A stretch of 64,000 nucleotides of DNA from Streptomyces sp. NBC_01335 (GCF_035953295.1 NZ_CP108370.1:4059001-4123000); one strand, 5' to 3'; counted from the first letter of the stretch, positions 51,882 through 60,500 are shown. A program made the numbers and translations. Notes: generated by a model from the sequence alone, not told the origin.

Positions 51882-51909
51882 TTGCCACGGAATGGCGGCT
51901 CAGTAGGAT
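51882..51909 (+). promoter_or_regulatory. Promoter of the BlaI/M56 operon
   Basis: TTGCCA (51882-51887), 16 bp, TAGGAT (51904-51909), with a ~70-nt leader to the BlaI start at 51983. It is a good vegetative-sigma match. Confidence 0.6.
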
Positions 51910-51982
51910 GCGGCGATCGCTGAGCAGTGCCCGGGGCCGCCCAGCCGTGACTGCGAGAGCTTGCGCGAAGGGCGGACACCGC

Positions 51983-52510
51983 ATGGGAAACGCGGGACGG
52001 CACGAAGACGTTCCACAAGGGGCCCCTGCGTCCCCGGCGGCCGACGCGTCCCTCGGCGCCGGCGGGCGCCCGCGCAAGCGGGGGCAGGGCGAGCTCGAGG
52101 CGCAGGTGCTCGCGGCGGTGCGCGCGGGCGGAGGGCCGGTGACCGCGAGCTGGGTGCGGGAGCGCCTCGACGGCGGCCTCGCCCTGACGACCGTCATCAC
52201 GATCCTCTCCCGCCTCCACGCGAAGAACGCGGTCACCCGCACCCGTGCGGGCCGTTCCTACACCTGGACGAACGCCGCCGACGAGGCCGGCCTCGCCGCC
52301 CTGCGGATGCGCCGGGTGCTCGACGGCGAACGGGACCGTGAGGCCGTCCTCGCCCGCTTCGTCTCCGCGCTCAGCCCCGGCGACGAGGAACGCCTGCGGG
52401 CCCTGCTGTCCCGGACCGGTCCGGATGCGCCCGGGGCGAGCGAACCCGCTGAGCCCTCCGAACCCTCGGGTCCGCCGGATGCCCCCGGCCGTGCGTCGGG
52501 GAACCGATGA
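51983..52510 (+). CDS. BlaI/MecI/CopY family transcriptional regulator
   Basis: 175 aa. A winged helix-turn-helix occupies ~30-105 (RGQGELEAQVLAAVRAGGGPVTASWVRERLDGGLALTTVITILSRLHAKNAVTRTRAGRSYTW), with the family's TTVITILSRL recognition helix. Both ends are longer than in minimal BlaI proteins and low in complexity (SEPAEPSEPSGPPDAPGRAS). In the classical system the M56 metalloprotease next door inactivates this repressor on sensing cell-wall stress. ATG 51983 gives the best start. Confidence 0.88.
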   Translation: MGNAGRHEDVPQGAPASPAADASLGAGGRPRKRGQGELEAQVLAAVRAGGGPVTASWVRERLDGGLALTTVITILSRLHAKNAVTRTRAGRSYTWTNAADEAGLAALRMRRVLDGERDREAVLARFVSALSPGDEERLRALLSRTGPDAPGASEPAEPSEPSGPPDAPGRASGNR

Positions 52511-52592
52511 CGACGACAGGGGCGTTGGGGGAGCGATGACGACGACAGGGGCGTTGGGGGAGCGATGACGACGACAGGGGCGTTGGGGGAGC
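52506..52592 (+). repeat. Three perfect 29-bp tandem repeats between BlaI and M56 genes
   Basis: Units start at 52506, 52535 and 52564. Each opens with GATGACGACGACAGGGGCG and ends GGGGGAGC. Each unit thus holds an ATG and, at its end, a GGGGGAG ribosome site for the next ATG. The stop of the BlaI gene lies in the first unit and the real M56 ATG (52594) directly follows the third. Confidence 0.92.
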
Positions 52593-52593
52593 G

Positions 52594-53601
52594 ATGGGCA
52601 TTTTCGTCTACCTGCCACTCGTACTGCCGCTGACCGCGCTGCCCGTCGCGCGGCTGGCCGCGCACCATCTGCACCCGCGCACCGCGACCCGGCTGCTGGC
52701 CGTCGCCGGTACGACGCTCGCGCTGTGCAGCACCCTCTGCCTCGCCCTGCTGATGGTGATCGGTACGGCCCAGCTGCCCGGCAACCCGTTGCCGGACGGC
52801 TGGTCGGACCCCGAGGTCAGGGCCGCGCTGCCGTACGAGGACCGGACGGGCCTGGTGGCCATCGGGGTGCTGGGTGCGGTGGTGGCCGGCTGCGCGGCGA
52901 CGCTCGTACGCCATGTACGTACCCGGGTCGCCGCGACCCGCGCGCTGGGGGCGCCGACGCGCGAGAGCGGCGGGGTGAGCGTGGTGGAGTCGCCGGCCCC
53001 GTACGCGTACGCGCTCCCCGGCGGCCCGGTGCGCGGGCGGATGGGCGGGGCGGCGGCAGGCGACGGCCGGGTCGTCGTCTCCAGCGCCCTGCTCGACTGC
53101 CTCGAACCGGACGAGCAGCAGGCGCTGTTCGCCCATGAGCGGGCGCATCTGGCGGGGCGCCACCACCGCTATCTGCTGCTGACGCAGCTGGCCGCGCGCG
53201 CCAACCCGTTCCTGGTGCCGCTCCGGACGGCGGTGGCGTACAGCACCGAGCGCTGGGCCGACGAGGAGGCCGCCCGGGCGGTCGGCAGCCGCCATGTGGT
53301 GGCGCGGGCGGTCGGCAAGGCGGCGCTGGTCTCGGCCCGTTCGCCGTTCGAGGGGCTGGCGGGGTTCGCGCGTGCGACAGGGTTCGCGGGGCCGGCGGGG
53401 TTCGCGGCGGCGGGGCCCGTACCGCTCCGGGTCGCGGCCCTCCTCGACCCCGCCCCGCCCACCCGCTTCTGGCCCCCGGCGTCGGCGCACCTCCTCTTCG
53501 CCGGGCTGACGGCGACGGTGGGCACGGCGGCCTCCGCGCTGTCGTCGGTGAACGCCACGGTCACGCTGGTCCGCATCCTGCGCGAGGCGACCTTGCTGTA
53601 G
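52594..53601 (+). CDS. M56 family (BlaR1/MecR1-like) metallopeptidase
   Basis: 335 aa. Helices lie at ~3-20, ~32-58, ~86-106 and near the C-terminus (SAHLLFAGLTATVGTAASAL). The zinc motif is H181-E-x-x-H185 (FAHERAHLAGRHH), with a downstream acidic ligand in YSTERWADEEA. It lacks the C-terminal penicillin-binding sensor domain of BlaR1, as in many actinomycete BlaI-linked M56 proteins. It probably cleaves a repressor or membrane protein in response to stress; the signal is unknown. The C-terminal third contains repeats of GFAxxxGFAGPAGFAAAG. Confidence 0.85.
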   Translation: MGIFVYLPLVLPLTALPVARLAAHHLHPRTATRLLAVAGTTLALCSTLCLALLMVIGTAQLPGNPLPDGWSDPEVRAALPYEDRTGLVAIGVLGAVVAGCAATLVRHVRTRVAATRALGAPTRESGGVSVVESPAPYAYALPGGPVRGRMGGAAAGDGRVVVSSALLDCLEPDEQQALFAHERAHLAGRHHRYLLLTQLAARANPFLVPLRTAVAYSTERWADEEAARAVGSRHVVARAVGKAALVSARSPFEGLAGFARATGFAGPAGFAAAGPVPLRVAALLDPAPPTRFWPPASAHLLFAGLTATVGTAASALSSVNATVTLVRILREATLL

Positions 53602-53878
53602 GCCGTCGGCGGTGGATCTTTGCAGGTCATGGGAAACCGGCGCGCCGCGTGCAGTACACAACTGTTGCTCTGTACGGGAACGGTGACAGGGATGTCGTGG
53701 GTCCAGGACTTCCGGCCGAGAGGTCCCCCGGACGGCCCATAGTGATCACACAGCAGGTCGCACCGCAGGTCACACAGGCTGGTTGCGCAGTCGGCCGCGC
53801 AGCAGGTCACCCACCAGATCACGGCAGCCGTGGAGAGACGCCTCTCCGCGGACGCCCTTCCCCCACGGGAGCAACGCC

Positions 53879-54466
53879 ATGGCTTCGGCCCTCCGTACCA
53901 AGACCGCCGTCCTCGTCGCCGCCGCAGTCGCGGGCACCCTGCTCCTGACCGGCTGCCAGGGGGACGACTCCGACGGAGGCTCCGACACCGGGGCGAAGGA
54001 CACGAGCAGCAGCGCCGCCGCCACGCTCCCGGCCGAGACGCCTGCGACGCAGGGCGCCCCGTCCGCCACCGCCGCTGCCGGCAGCACCAGCGGCGGCAGC
54101 ACCACCGGCGGCAGTGGCACCGGCAGTTCGGGCTCGGGCTCCGACGCCGCCTCGGACGAACCGGAGACGGCCGTCGAGGGCATCGACCAGGGCAAGGGCG
54201 TCAACGGCACCTGGAACGGCAAGGTGCGCTACCTCGCCCCCGGCACGTACACGGTGACCCGTCCGGACGACGTCGACCAGCAGTTCTTCGTCTCCGAGGA
54301 CACGGACATCGAGGGCACCGGCGACATCTGCGGTACGGAGGAGGGCCAGGCCGCGATGCCGTGCAGCGAGGAGATGCTGGAGGCCGCGACCAAGGGCGAC
54401 GGAGTCGACGCCGAGGTCGTCGTCGCGAACGGCATCGCCAAGAGCATCATCGACAACCACAACTGA
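53879..54466 (+). CDS. Secreted lipoprotein, 195 aa
   Basis: A lipobox L-T-G-C26 (LLLTGC) ends the signal peptide. Residues ~27-100 are a Ser/Gly/Thr-rich linker (GSTSGGSTTGGSGTGSSGSG), and a ~95-aa domain follows (GVNGTWNGKVRYLAPGTYTVTRPDDVDQQFFVSEDTDIEGTGDICG...), with two Cys (CGTEEGQAAMPC) that could form a disulfide. I do not recognise the domain. GGGAGC precedes ATG 53879. The protein is expected on the outer face of the membrane. The 277-bp gap upstream holds no gene; its CACAG-rich stretch at 53750-53780 is repetitive. Confidence 0.75.
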   Translation: MASALRTKTAVLVAAAVAGTLLLTGCQGDDSDGGSDTGAKDTSSSAAATLPAETPATQGAPSATAAAGSTSGGSTTGGSGTGSSGSGSDAASDEPETAVEGIDQGKGVNGTWNGKVRYLAPGTYTVTRPDDVDQQFFVSEDTDIEGTGDICGTEEGQAAMPCSEEMLEAATKGDGVDAEVVVANGIAKSIIDNHN

Positions 54467-54479
54467 CGCCGATCACCGC

Positions 54480-54579
54480 GCGCGGAACTCCCGTACGCAG
54501 AGCTCCCGCGCGCAGAAGTCCCGTACGCGGAACTCCCCGTCCGCAGCCAACGGCTGACCATGGACGGGGAGTTCCGCGT
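54480..54579. terminator. Long bidirectional hairpin with upstream ~15-bp direct repeats
   Basis: An 18-bp perfect stem (54525-54542 with 54562-54579, 19-nt loop) separates the lipoprotein (+) and antiporter (-) genes. Before it, three ~16-bp copies of the type GAACTCCCGTACGCAG run from about 54484 to 54530. Confidence 0.85.
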
Positions 54580-54600
54580 GTCACGGGGTGTGCGAGGGCC

Positions 54601-55860
54601 TCAGTCGCGGCCCTCGCCGACGTGCTCCGGCGTGAGGTCGTCGTGCGTGGGCCGGGCGGGGGCGGCCTCGCTCGCGCGGACGCGCGCCCGGGCCCCGGTG
54701 CCCGTACCGCGCAGCGCCTTGATCCGGGTGATGGCCGGTTCGGTCCAGCGGGCGGTGAGCGGGCCGATGATGACCAGGATCAGTACGTACGCGGTGGCGA
54801 TGGGCCCGATGCGCGGCTCGGTCGCCACGGCCAGACCGGCGATGACGATGGAGAACTCGCCGCGCGCCACGAGCGTGCCGCCCGCCCGCCACCTGCCGCG
54901 CGACTTGATGCCGGCGCGGCGGGCCGCGTACCAGCCGGTGAGGATCTTGGTCAGCACGGTGACGACGGCGAGCAGCGCCGCCGGGAGCAGGACCGGCGGG
55001 ATGTCGGCCGGGTTGGTCGAGAGGCCGAAGAAGACGAAGAACACCGCCGCGAAGAGGTCCCGCAGCGGGGTCAGCAGCTTGCGCGCGCCCTCGGCGACCT
55101 CGCCCGAGAGCGCGATGCCGACGAGGAACGCGCCGACGGCGGCCGAGACCTGGAGTTGCTGAGCCAGTCCGGCGACGAGCACGGTCAGGCCGAGGACGAC
55201 GAGGAGCAGCATCTCCGGGTTGTCGGAGGAGACGGCCCGGCTGATGATCCGGCCGTGGCGCAGCGCCAGGTAGAGGACGAACCCGACCGTCCCGAGCGCG
55301 ATCAGCAGCGCGATGCTCCCCCCGGCGAGCCCGACTCCGGCGACCATGGCGGTGAGCAGCGGCAGGTACACCGCCATCGCCAGGTCCTCGATGACGAGGA
55401 CACCGAGGATGACCGGGGTCTCCCGGTTGCCGAGGCGCCCCAGGTCCGTCATCACCTTGGCGATCACCCCGGACGAGGAGATCCAGGTGACCCCGGCCAG
55501 CGCGACGGCCCCGGCGGGACCCCAGCCGAGTATCAGCGCGGCGACGGCGCCAGGGGTCGCGTTGAGGACGAAGTCGACCAGCCCGGACGGGTACTGGGTC
55601 TTGAGGCTCGTGACCAGCTCGGAGGCGCTGTATTCGAGCCCGAGGAGGAGCAGCAGCAGGATCACGCCTATCTCGGCGCCGACTGCCGTGAACTCCTCGC
55701 TGGCACCGAGCGGCAGCAGCCCGCCCTCGCCGAACGCCAGACCCGCCAGGAGGTAGAGGGGGATCGGCGAGAGACCTATCCGGCCGGCGAACCGCCCGAT
55801 GATCCCCAGCCCGAGAATGACGGAGCCGAGCTCCACCAGCAGTGCGGTCATGTCATGCAC
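54601..55860 (-). CDS. Cation:proton antiporter (CPA2, KhtU/CpeB-like)
   Basis: 419 aa with about 12 hydrophobic segments. Conserved CPA2 pieces include LLLLGLEYSASELV, WISSSGVIAKVMTDLGRLGNRETPVILGVLVIEDLAMAVYLPLL, VGAFLVGIALS and GGTLVARGEFSIVIAGLAVA. The start is GTG 55860, two bases after the stop of the upstream gene; an ATG three codons later is also possible. It pairs with the TrkA-C protein, as KhtT with KhtU in Bacillus and CpeA with CpeB in Streptomyces, where c-di-AMP controls potassium or sodium export. The ligand here is inferred from these relatives. Confidence 0.88.
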   Translation of the reverse strand: MHDMTALLVELGSVILGLGIIGRFAGRIGLSPIPLYLLAGLAFGEGGLLPLGASEEFTAVGAEIGVILLLLLLGLEYSASELVTSLKTQYPSGLVDFVLNATPGAVAALILGWGPAGAVALAGVTWISSSGVIAKVMTDLGRLGNRETPVILGVLVIEDLAMAVYLPLLTAMVAGVGLAGGSIALLIALGTVGFVLYLALRHGRIISRAVSSDNPEMLLLVVLGLTVLVAGLAQQLQVSAAVGAFLVGIALSGEVAEGARKLLTPLRDLFAAVFFVFFGLSTNPADIPPVLLPAALLAVVTVLTKILTGWYAARRAGIKSRGRWRAGGTLVARGEFSIVIAGLAVATEPRIGPIATAYVLILVIIGPLTARWTEPAITRIKALRGTGTGARARVRASEAAPARPTHDDLTPEHVGEGRD

Positions 55861-55862
55861 GA

Positions 55863-56333
55863 TCAGCCCTCCGCAATGATCTCGGAGAGCGCGTCGACGC
55901 CCTCGCGCGTACCGACGACGACGAGCGTGTCACCGATGGCCAGCCGGAAGTCGGGCCCCGGCGACGGGTGCGCACTGTGCGTCCGCAGCACCGCCACGAT
56001 CGACGCCCCGGTACGGGTCCGCGCCCGCGTGTCCCCCAACACCCGCCCGCCGTAAGGCGATCGGGAGCCGAGCGGAATGTGCTCGGTGACCAGGTCGATG
56101 CCCTCGGTCCGTACGGCGTCGATCGGTGCGGGATCGATGAGGTGGGCGAGCGCGGTCGCCTCGTGCGTCGTCAGGGGGACGGTCAGCCGGCACGAATCTG
56201 GGTCGTCCTGCTCGTAGAACCCGATGAACCGCCGCCCGTCGTGGTGGACGACGACGGAGATGTGCTGGCCGGACTCGGTGATGAAGTCGTACTGAGTCCC
56301 GACTCCGGGCAGCGTGGTGCGGCGGGTTCCCAT
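55863..56333 (-). CDS. TrkA-C (RCK_C) domain regulatory protein (KhtT/CpeA-like)
   Basis: 156 aa. The N-terminal ~65 residues (VGTQYDFITESGQHISVVVHHDGRRFIGFYE) are the KhtT-type domain and the C-terminal ~85 residues an RCK_C domain (RTRTGASIVAVLRTHSAHPSPGPDFRLAIGDTLVVVGTREGVDALSEII), the part that binds c-di-AMP in characterised KhtT/CpeA proteins. It is a cytosolic subunit of the antiporter encoded next. This is a likely candidate for c-di-AMP control of ion balance during sporulation (inferred). Confidence 0.87.
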   Translation of the reverse strand: MGTRRTTLPGVGTQYDFITESGQHISVVVHHDGRRFIGFYEQDDPDSCRLTVPLTTHEATALAHLIDPAPIDAVRTEGIDLVTEHIPLGSRSPYGGRVLGDTRARTRTGASIVAVLRTHSAHPSPGPDFRLAIGDTLVVVGTREGVDALSEIIAEG

Positions 56334-56999
56334 GGCTTCCTCCCGAGTGGAGCGCCGGCGCGTGCGGCGGCCCTCGTCAGTTCTTGGTGATCTCTTTACC
56401 TTTCAACACCTTAACGCGATCCATACGCGTAGCGGGGGGTCGGGGGAGGAGGCGGGGTGGTAAGGGGTGATCGTCTCCGGTGCGTGCCACGCCGGGAGAC
56501 GAGCCCTTGGTGAGCAGGTCAGGGCAGTCCTCGGGGTGCGGCGCCTCCGCGCAAACTCCGTTGTGGTGCGACCTTCGTCACCGCCATGGTCAAGGCCGTC
56601 CAGGCTCTGGAACGCGCGGCGCACCGAAGGAAGCGCGGGGGCGGTCCGGCGACTGCTGCCCGGTACGGCGGGCGGCGCAGGCGGGAAAGGCTCAGTGCCT
56701 CGTGGGGCACGCGCGTTTCGGACTCAGGTCACGAGAGGAAGTCGGCTACCCCGAAGAGGATCGCCCTCGTCCAGAACTTCACCTGGTGCCGGCGATTGCA
56801 GAACGGGCGCGGCAACCACAACCTGCGTGGCACCACGGGCCGACCGCACCACCGGCAGACCGGCGGTTCCCTCACCAGTTCGATTGAGACCCCCATGCCG
56901 CGACTTTAGCGAGGCTCCCCACGTGCGATCCCACCCCCGGCGGAGTTCGGCGGCAGGCCGTACGCCCAGGGGCACCTGGGGCACGTCACCCGGCGAACG
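56334..56999. other. 666-bp gap without a confident gene
   Basis: Between the start of the TrkA-C gene and the end of the HTH/TPR gene I see no supported gene. Open frames on both strands (for example 107 codons, 56586-56909, plus) are Arg/Gly-rich, resemble no family and have poor starts. The A/T-richer segment at 56390-56430 is probably the promoter region of the TrkA-C/antiporter operon. The rest could be a decayed gene. Confidence 0.6.
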
Positions 57000-58442
57000 T
57001 CACCCGCTCCCCGCCGTCCCCGCAGAGGCCCCGGCGCCCGCTCCCGCCGACACCCCCGCCCCCGCACCCGCCCCGGTGGTCACGTGGTTCTCCGCGCGGG
57101 TCCGCAGCTCCTCGACGCCCGGGACCTTGCGGTACTTGTCCAGACGGGTGCGCATGTCCTCGGTGGCTTCGGTGACCTTGACGGAACGGATGCCGTCGGC
57201 GCAGTCGAGGAAGTCGGTCCAGGTGGCGAGGGCGGCGTCGAGGTGGCCTCGGCGGAGGTGGATCTGGCCGAGGTCGGCGAGGACGATCGCGCGGCTGCGG
57301 CGGCGGTCGATGCCGTGGATCTCCAGGGACTCGTGGAGGTGGCCGGTGGCGCTGTCCAGGTCGCCGAGGCGGGCGAGGATCATGCCGGAGTGGTGGGCCC
57401 AGCGGCCGATGCTGAAGTGGGAGGCCCAGGATTCGCCGGGGGCGGCGTCGGGAGTCTGCTCGATGGCGGTCTGGGCGGCGGTGAGGGCCCGGGTGGCGAG
57501 GCGGTGGTCGCCGTCGAGGGCGGCGGCGTCGGCGAGGGTGGTCTGGAAGTACGAGACCGCGCGCGGGTCGTCCAGGGACTTCGCGCTGTCCACGCAGCGT
57601 TCGGAGAGGCGCAGCGCCATGGCGCCGTACCGGGGGCCGAGGTCGATCGCCTGAACGGCGAGGCCTCGCAGGGCTGTTGCGGAGAGTTCGGCTTCGTCGG
57701 CGGCGACCGCGAGGCCGTAGGCGTGGGCGTAGTACTGCTGGGCCATGCCCTGGTTGCCCTCGTCCTGGGCCATCCAGCCGGCCAGGTGCACGAGTTGGGA
57801 GGTGGCGGCGTACAACTGCCGGCCGATCTCCTCGGTGTAGGTGCCGTCCAGCCAGGAGGCGACGTCCTCGGTGAGGTAGCGGACGGCGAGATGGCGGGCG
57901 TGTCCGCCGCCGAGTTCGGCGGCGGTGTCGCCGAGGGCGCGGGTCATCTGGCGTACGGCGGCCACCTCGCCGGTGCCGACGCGTACACCGCCGACGCGGC
58001 TGGTCCGGCGGGTGACGCTCTCCGGGTCGGGCAGGTTGAGGGCGGCCAGAGCGTGGGCGCCCGAGGCGGCCAGGAAGTTTCGCCGAAGCACGTCGTTCCT
58101 CCCCAACTCGACGACTGACGCCACGGTATCGAGGCCCGCAAGGGGGCGGGAGGCGGATCGTTGAGCGGGGACGCCGGGGGTGGCGGAGAGGGCTGGTGCG
58201 TCGGGTCCGGCGGGGGGCTGCTGCGGCGCGTTCGTGTCCAGGCCGAGTACGTCGGCGATGTACGGGAGCCAGTAGTCGGGTTTCCGGCGCCCGGCCATCC
58301 ACCTGCGGACCGACTGGCGGTCGAGGCCGTTCGGGCCGCGCCCCTCGGCGATTCCCAACTCCCGGGCGAGTTTGGACGGCCCCCAGCCACGTGCCGCGCA
58401 CGCCTGGCGGATCAGCTCGCCGATCTCCTGGGATTCGGGCAC
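57000..58442 (-). CDS. Helix-turn-helix / TPR regulatory protein (NsdA-like)
   Basis: 480 aa. An N-terminal DNA-binding domain ([47 protein letters not shown]) is followed after a Pro-rich linker (~72-110) by tetratricopeptide-like helical repeats through ~450 and a Gly/Ala tail. This architecture is common in Streptomyces regulators such as NsdA-type repressors of sporulation and antibiotic production; whether it controls development is unknown. A twin-Arg-like [16 protein letters not shown] near residue 118 is part of the fold and not an export signal. Confidence 0.85.
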   Translation of the reverse strand: MPESQEIGELIRQACAARGWGPSKLARELGIAEGRGPNGLDRQSVRRWMAGRRKPDYWLPYIADVLGLDTNAPQQPPAGPDAPALSATPGVPAQRSASRPLAGLDTVASVVELGRNDVLRRNFLAASGAHALAALNLPDPESVTRRTSRVGGVRVGTGEVAAVRQMTRALGDTAAELGGGHARHLAVRYLTEDVASWLDGTYTEEIGRQLYAATSQLVHLAGWMAQDEGNQGMAQQYYAHAYGLAVAADEAELSATALRGLAVQAIDLGPRYGAMALRLSERCVDSAKSLDDPRAVSYFQTTLADAAALDGDHRLATRALTAAQTAIEQTPDAAPGESWASHFSIGRWAHHSGMILARLGDLDSATGHLHESLEIHGIDRRRSRAIVLADLGQIHLRRGHLDAALATWTDFLDCADGIRSVKVTEATEDMRTRLDKYRKVPGVEELRTRAENHVTTGAGAGAGVSAGAGAGASAGTAGSG

Positions 58443-58537
58443 CTTGCGCTCACTCCTTCACCAGGGCGGTCCTCCCGGCCTGGCCTACGCGGGACTACAG
58501 GTGGCCCACAGCCTGGCATCTCCTCACTGTGTGTGTT

Positions 58538-58573
58538 CGGGAGTTCACTGAACGCCATCCCTCCGGGAGTTCA
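58538..58573. promoter_or_regulatory. GTTCA-type repeats in the divergent promoter region
   Basis: Two copies of CGGGAGTTCA lie 26 bp apart (58538-58547 and 58564-58573); the first extends into GTTCA-C-TGAAC (58543-58553). They lie between the HTH/TPR gene and the DUF6415-like gene and could be operators for the former. Confidence 0.4.
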
Positions 58574-58608
58574 GATCCACCCTTCGCACCGAAAGAGGTG
58601 AGTCCGCG

Positions 58609-59214
58609 ATGAGCTCAGCCAGCGGAACGAGCGGAAACAACGGGACGAGTGGAGCCGGCGACACCTGCGCGGCGAGTGGCAGCGGTGGGTCGGGCGGAGC
58701 GGGCGGCCCCGGTGCGGCTCCGGGGCACTGCGCGCCGCCCGGGATGTGTGGTTCGTACGGCGGGTCGGCGTACGGGAGTTCGTCCGGGGGCTCGGGCAAG
58801 GGTGCGGCCGGGTACGGCGGCGGGGTGACGTACGGCGTCCCTCCGTTCGGTGGTCCGCCGAACACGGGTGCGCCGGTCAGCCGGGCGGATCTGGCCGCCG
58901 ATGTGCAGCTGGCGCTGGATCTCGCCCGGGGGCGGGCGACGGGCGAGGCGGCGGATGCCCTGCGGGTCCGCCTCCGCCGCGCGATCGTCGCGTACGCCCC
59001 GCTGGCCGACGCGTACGCCGCCCAGCTCGCGGACTCCCGGGCGCGGGAGATCGTGACGCACATGGTCTGCCACGCGTGGGCCGTCGCGCAGGACCCGGGC
59101 CAGGACCCGGCGGTCAACCTCCGGCTGCTGGCGAAGGCGGTGGACCACCTCGCGCGGTACGCGGCGGCGGCCCGCCACATGGCCCCGACCGACCTGGATC
59201 CGGGGGCCTGTTGA
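58609..59214 (+). CDS. Hypothetical protein with Gly/Ser-rich N-terminus, DUF6415-like
   Basis: 201 aa. Residues 1-90 are Gly/Ser/Ala-rich with several Cys (CAASGSGGSGG, GHCAPPGMC); residues ~92-195 are a helical region (ADLAADVQLALDLARGRATGEAADALRVRLRRAIVAYAPLADAYAAQLADSRAREIVTHMVCHAWAVAQDPGQDPAVNLRLLAKAVDHLARYAAAA) resembling the DUF6415 family. The reading is weak and by eye only. AGAGGTGAG precedes ATG 58609. It is divergent from the HTH/TPR regulator, a pairing that recurs in Streptomyces (inference). Confidence 0.6.
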   Translation: MSSASGTSGNNGTSGAGDTCAASGSGGSGGAGGPGAAPGHCAPPGMCGSYGGSAYGSSSGGSGKGAAGYGGGVTYGVPPFGGPPNTGAPVSRADLAADVQLALDLARGRATGEAADALRVRLRRAIVAYAPLADAYAAQLADSRAREIVTHMVCHAWAVAQDPGQDPAVNLRLLAKAVDHLARYAAAARHMAPTDLDPGAC

Positions 59215-59379
59215 CCGGCCCGTTCACCGGAAGGCCGACCGGTCGCAGGGGCGCGGCCGGCAGGCTCCGCACGACTTTGCCATTGCTTTACAACCCAGGG
59301 TGCCGCTGCCTCGTCTCTTCGCACGTTCCGTTTCCCGGCCCGCCCGTCCCGGTGGGCCGACAACGAAGGAGAGCCGTTC

Positions 59380-59829
59380 ATGCGCCGAACCACCTTCAGT
59401 CTGCTGACGCTTGCCTGTGCCGCCGTGCTCGCCACCGGTGCCGGTCCCGCCTTCGCGGACACGGCGTCCCCGGCCCCGCGCACCCCGGCCGTCACCGCCG
59501 TCCCGGCCGAGGCCCCGTCCGCGGCCCCGGCGGCTGCCCCGGCCGAGGCCGCGACCAACGCCCCGGCCGCCGTCCCGGCCCCGACGGAGCCCCCGACCGC
59601 CGTGCCCAGCGCGGCCGCTGCGGCTCCGTCGGTCTCGGACGGTGGGGCGCAGGTCTCCGCCGTACCGTCCGGAGCGCCGAACACCGGTGCCGTCGCCGCC
59701 GCGCAGTCGGGCGGCGGCAACGGGACGCTGATGGGCGGGGGCATCGCCGCGGTGGTGCTCGCGGCGGGCGCTGCCGTGTTCCTCGTGCGCCGCCGGGGCG
59801 CCGGGGTGAACGGGGCGACCGGGGCGTGA
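59380..59829 (+). CDS. Putative sortase substrate, cell-surface protein
   Basis: 149 aa. A Sec signal peptide (~1-26, cleavage after AFA) precedes an Ala/Pro-rich mature part, then G98-A-P-N-T-G103, a Gly-rich stretch, a hydrophobic helix (~117-136) and RRR at 137-139, the order of a cell-wall sorting signal. The motif is GAPNTG instead of LPxTG or LAxTG. ATG 59380 has GGAG upstream. The gene overlaps the sortase gene (GTGA), which supports the sortase-substrate reading. Confidence 0.75.
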   Translation: MRRTTFSLLTLACAAVLATGAGPAFADTASPAPRTPAVTAVPAEAPSAAPAAAPAEAATNAPAAVPAPTEPPTAVPSAAAAAPSVSDGGAQVSAVPSGAPNTGAVAAAQSGGGNGTLMGGGIAAVVLAAGAAVFLVRRRGAGVNGATGA

Positions 59830-60500
59830 CCTCGTACTCCAGGCGGGCCTTCGGGGCCGCCGCGCTGGCCTCGCTCCTCGCCGGCTGCGGCGTGGGGGGC
59901 GAGGACGGGGGCGGGGGTGCGGTGGCCGGGCGACCGGAGGCGCCGGCCCCCGCGCCGAGCGCGCGGACCGGCCGGTCCCCGTCACCTTCTCCCGCGACCG
60001 CGACCGTGACCGCGTTGGCGCGTTCGGTGCCGATCCGGCTGCAGGTTCCGACGATCGGGGTGGACACCCCGGTCGTACGGCTCGGCCTGGCGGCGGACGG
60101 CACCGTGGAGGTGCCCGCGATCACCGCGCACGACCGGGCGGGCTGGTACGAGCACGGCCCGGCCCCCGGCCAGACCGGCCCGGCAGTGATGCTGGGGCAT
60201 GTGACGGTCGGGTCGTACGGTGACGGGGTCTTCCGGCACCTCGCGCAGCTCCGCGCGGGGGACCGGGTCGTGGTGCGCCTGGAGGATGCGAAGGCTGCGG
60301 AGTTCACCGTCTTCGCCACCCGTACGGTGGCGAAGGCGGCGTTCCCCACCCAGGAGGTCTACGGCAACGTGGACCGCCCGGAGCTGCGGCTCATCACCTG
60401 TGGCGGGGCCCGTGACGGCGACGGCGGCTACCAGGACAACGTGATCGTCTTCGCTGCCCTGGACCCCTCCGGGGCAGCCTCCGACCTGGGAGACCGGTGA
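59826..60500 (+). CDS. Class F sortase, lipoprotein-type
   Basis: 224 aa. It starts with a signal combining a twin-Arg-like SRRAFGAAAL and a lipobox L-A-G-C21, then a Gly/Pro-rich linker and a sortase domain (~65-210). Catalytic His125 is in VMLGHVTVG and Cys192 in LRLITCGGARD; the final strand is GYQDNVIVFAAL. These match class F sortases of actinomycetes, which lack a conserved housekeeping role. The GTG start overlaps the substrate gene's stop, and its stop overlaps the next GTG. Confidence 0.88.
   Translation: MTSYSRRAFGAAALASLLAGCGVGGEDGGGGAVAGRPEAPAPAPSARTGRSPSPSPATATVTALARSVPIRLQVPTIGVDTPVVRLGLAADGTVEVPAITAHDRAGWYEHGPAPGQTGPAVMLGHVTVGSYGDGVFRHLAQLRAGDRVVVRLEDAKAAEFTVFATRTVAKAAFPTQEVYGNVDRPELRLITCGGARDGDGGYQDNVIVFAALDPSGAASDLGDR

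Noticed and set aside
53671..53700. ECF (sigma-E-type) promoter GGAAC...GTC before the lipoprotein gene
   Set aside because: The spacing between GGAAC and GTC is about 12 bp, too short for a sigma-E promoter.
56586..56909. 107-codon frame in the gap at 56.6 kb
   Set aside because: Arg/Gly-rich, no ribosome site, no recognisable family; kept only as a possible relic in the gap note.
56467..57654. 395-codon plus-strand frame into the HTH/TPR gene
   Set aside because: Most of it is antisense to the HTH/TPR gene; the free part has no domain or start signal.
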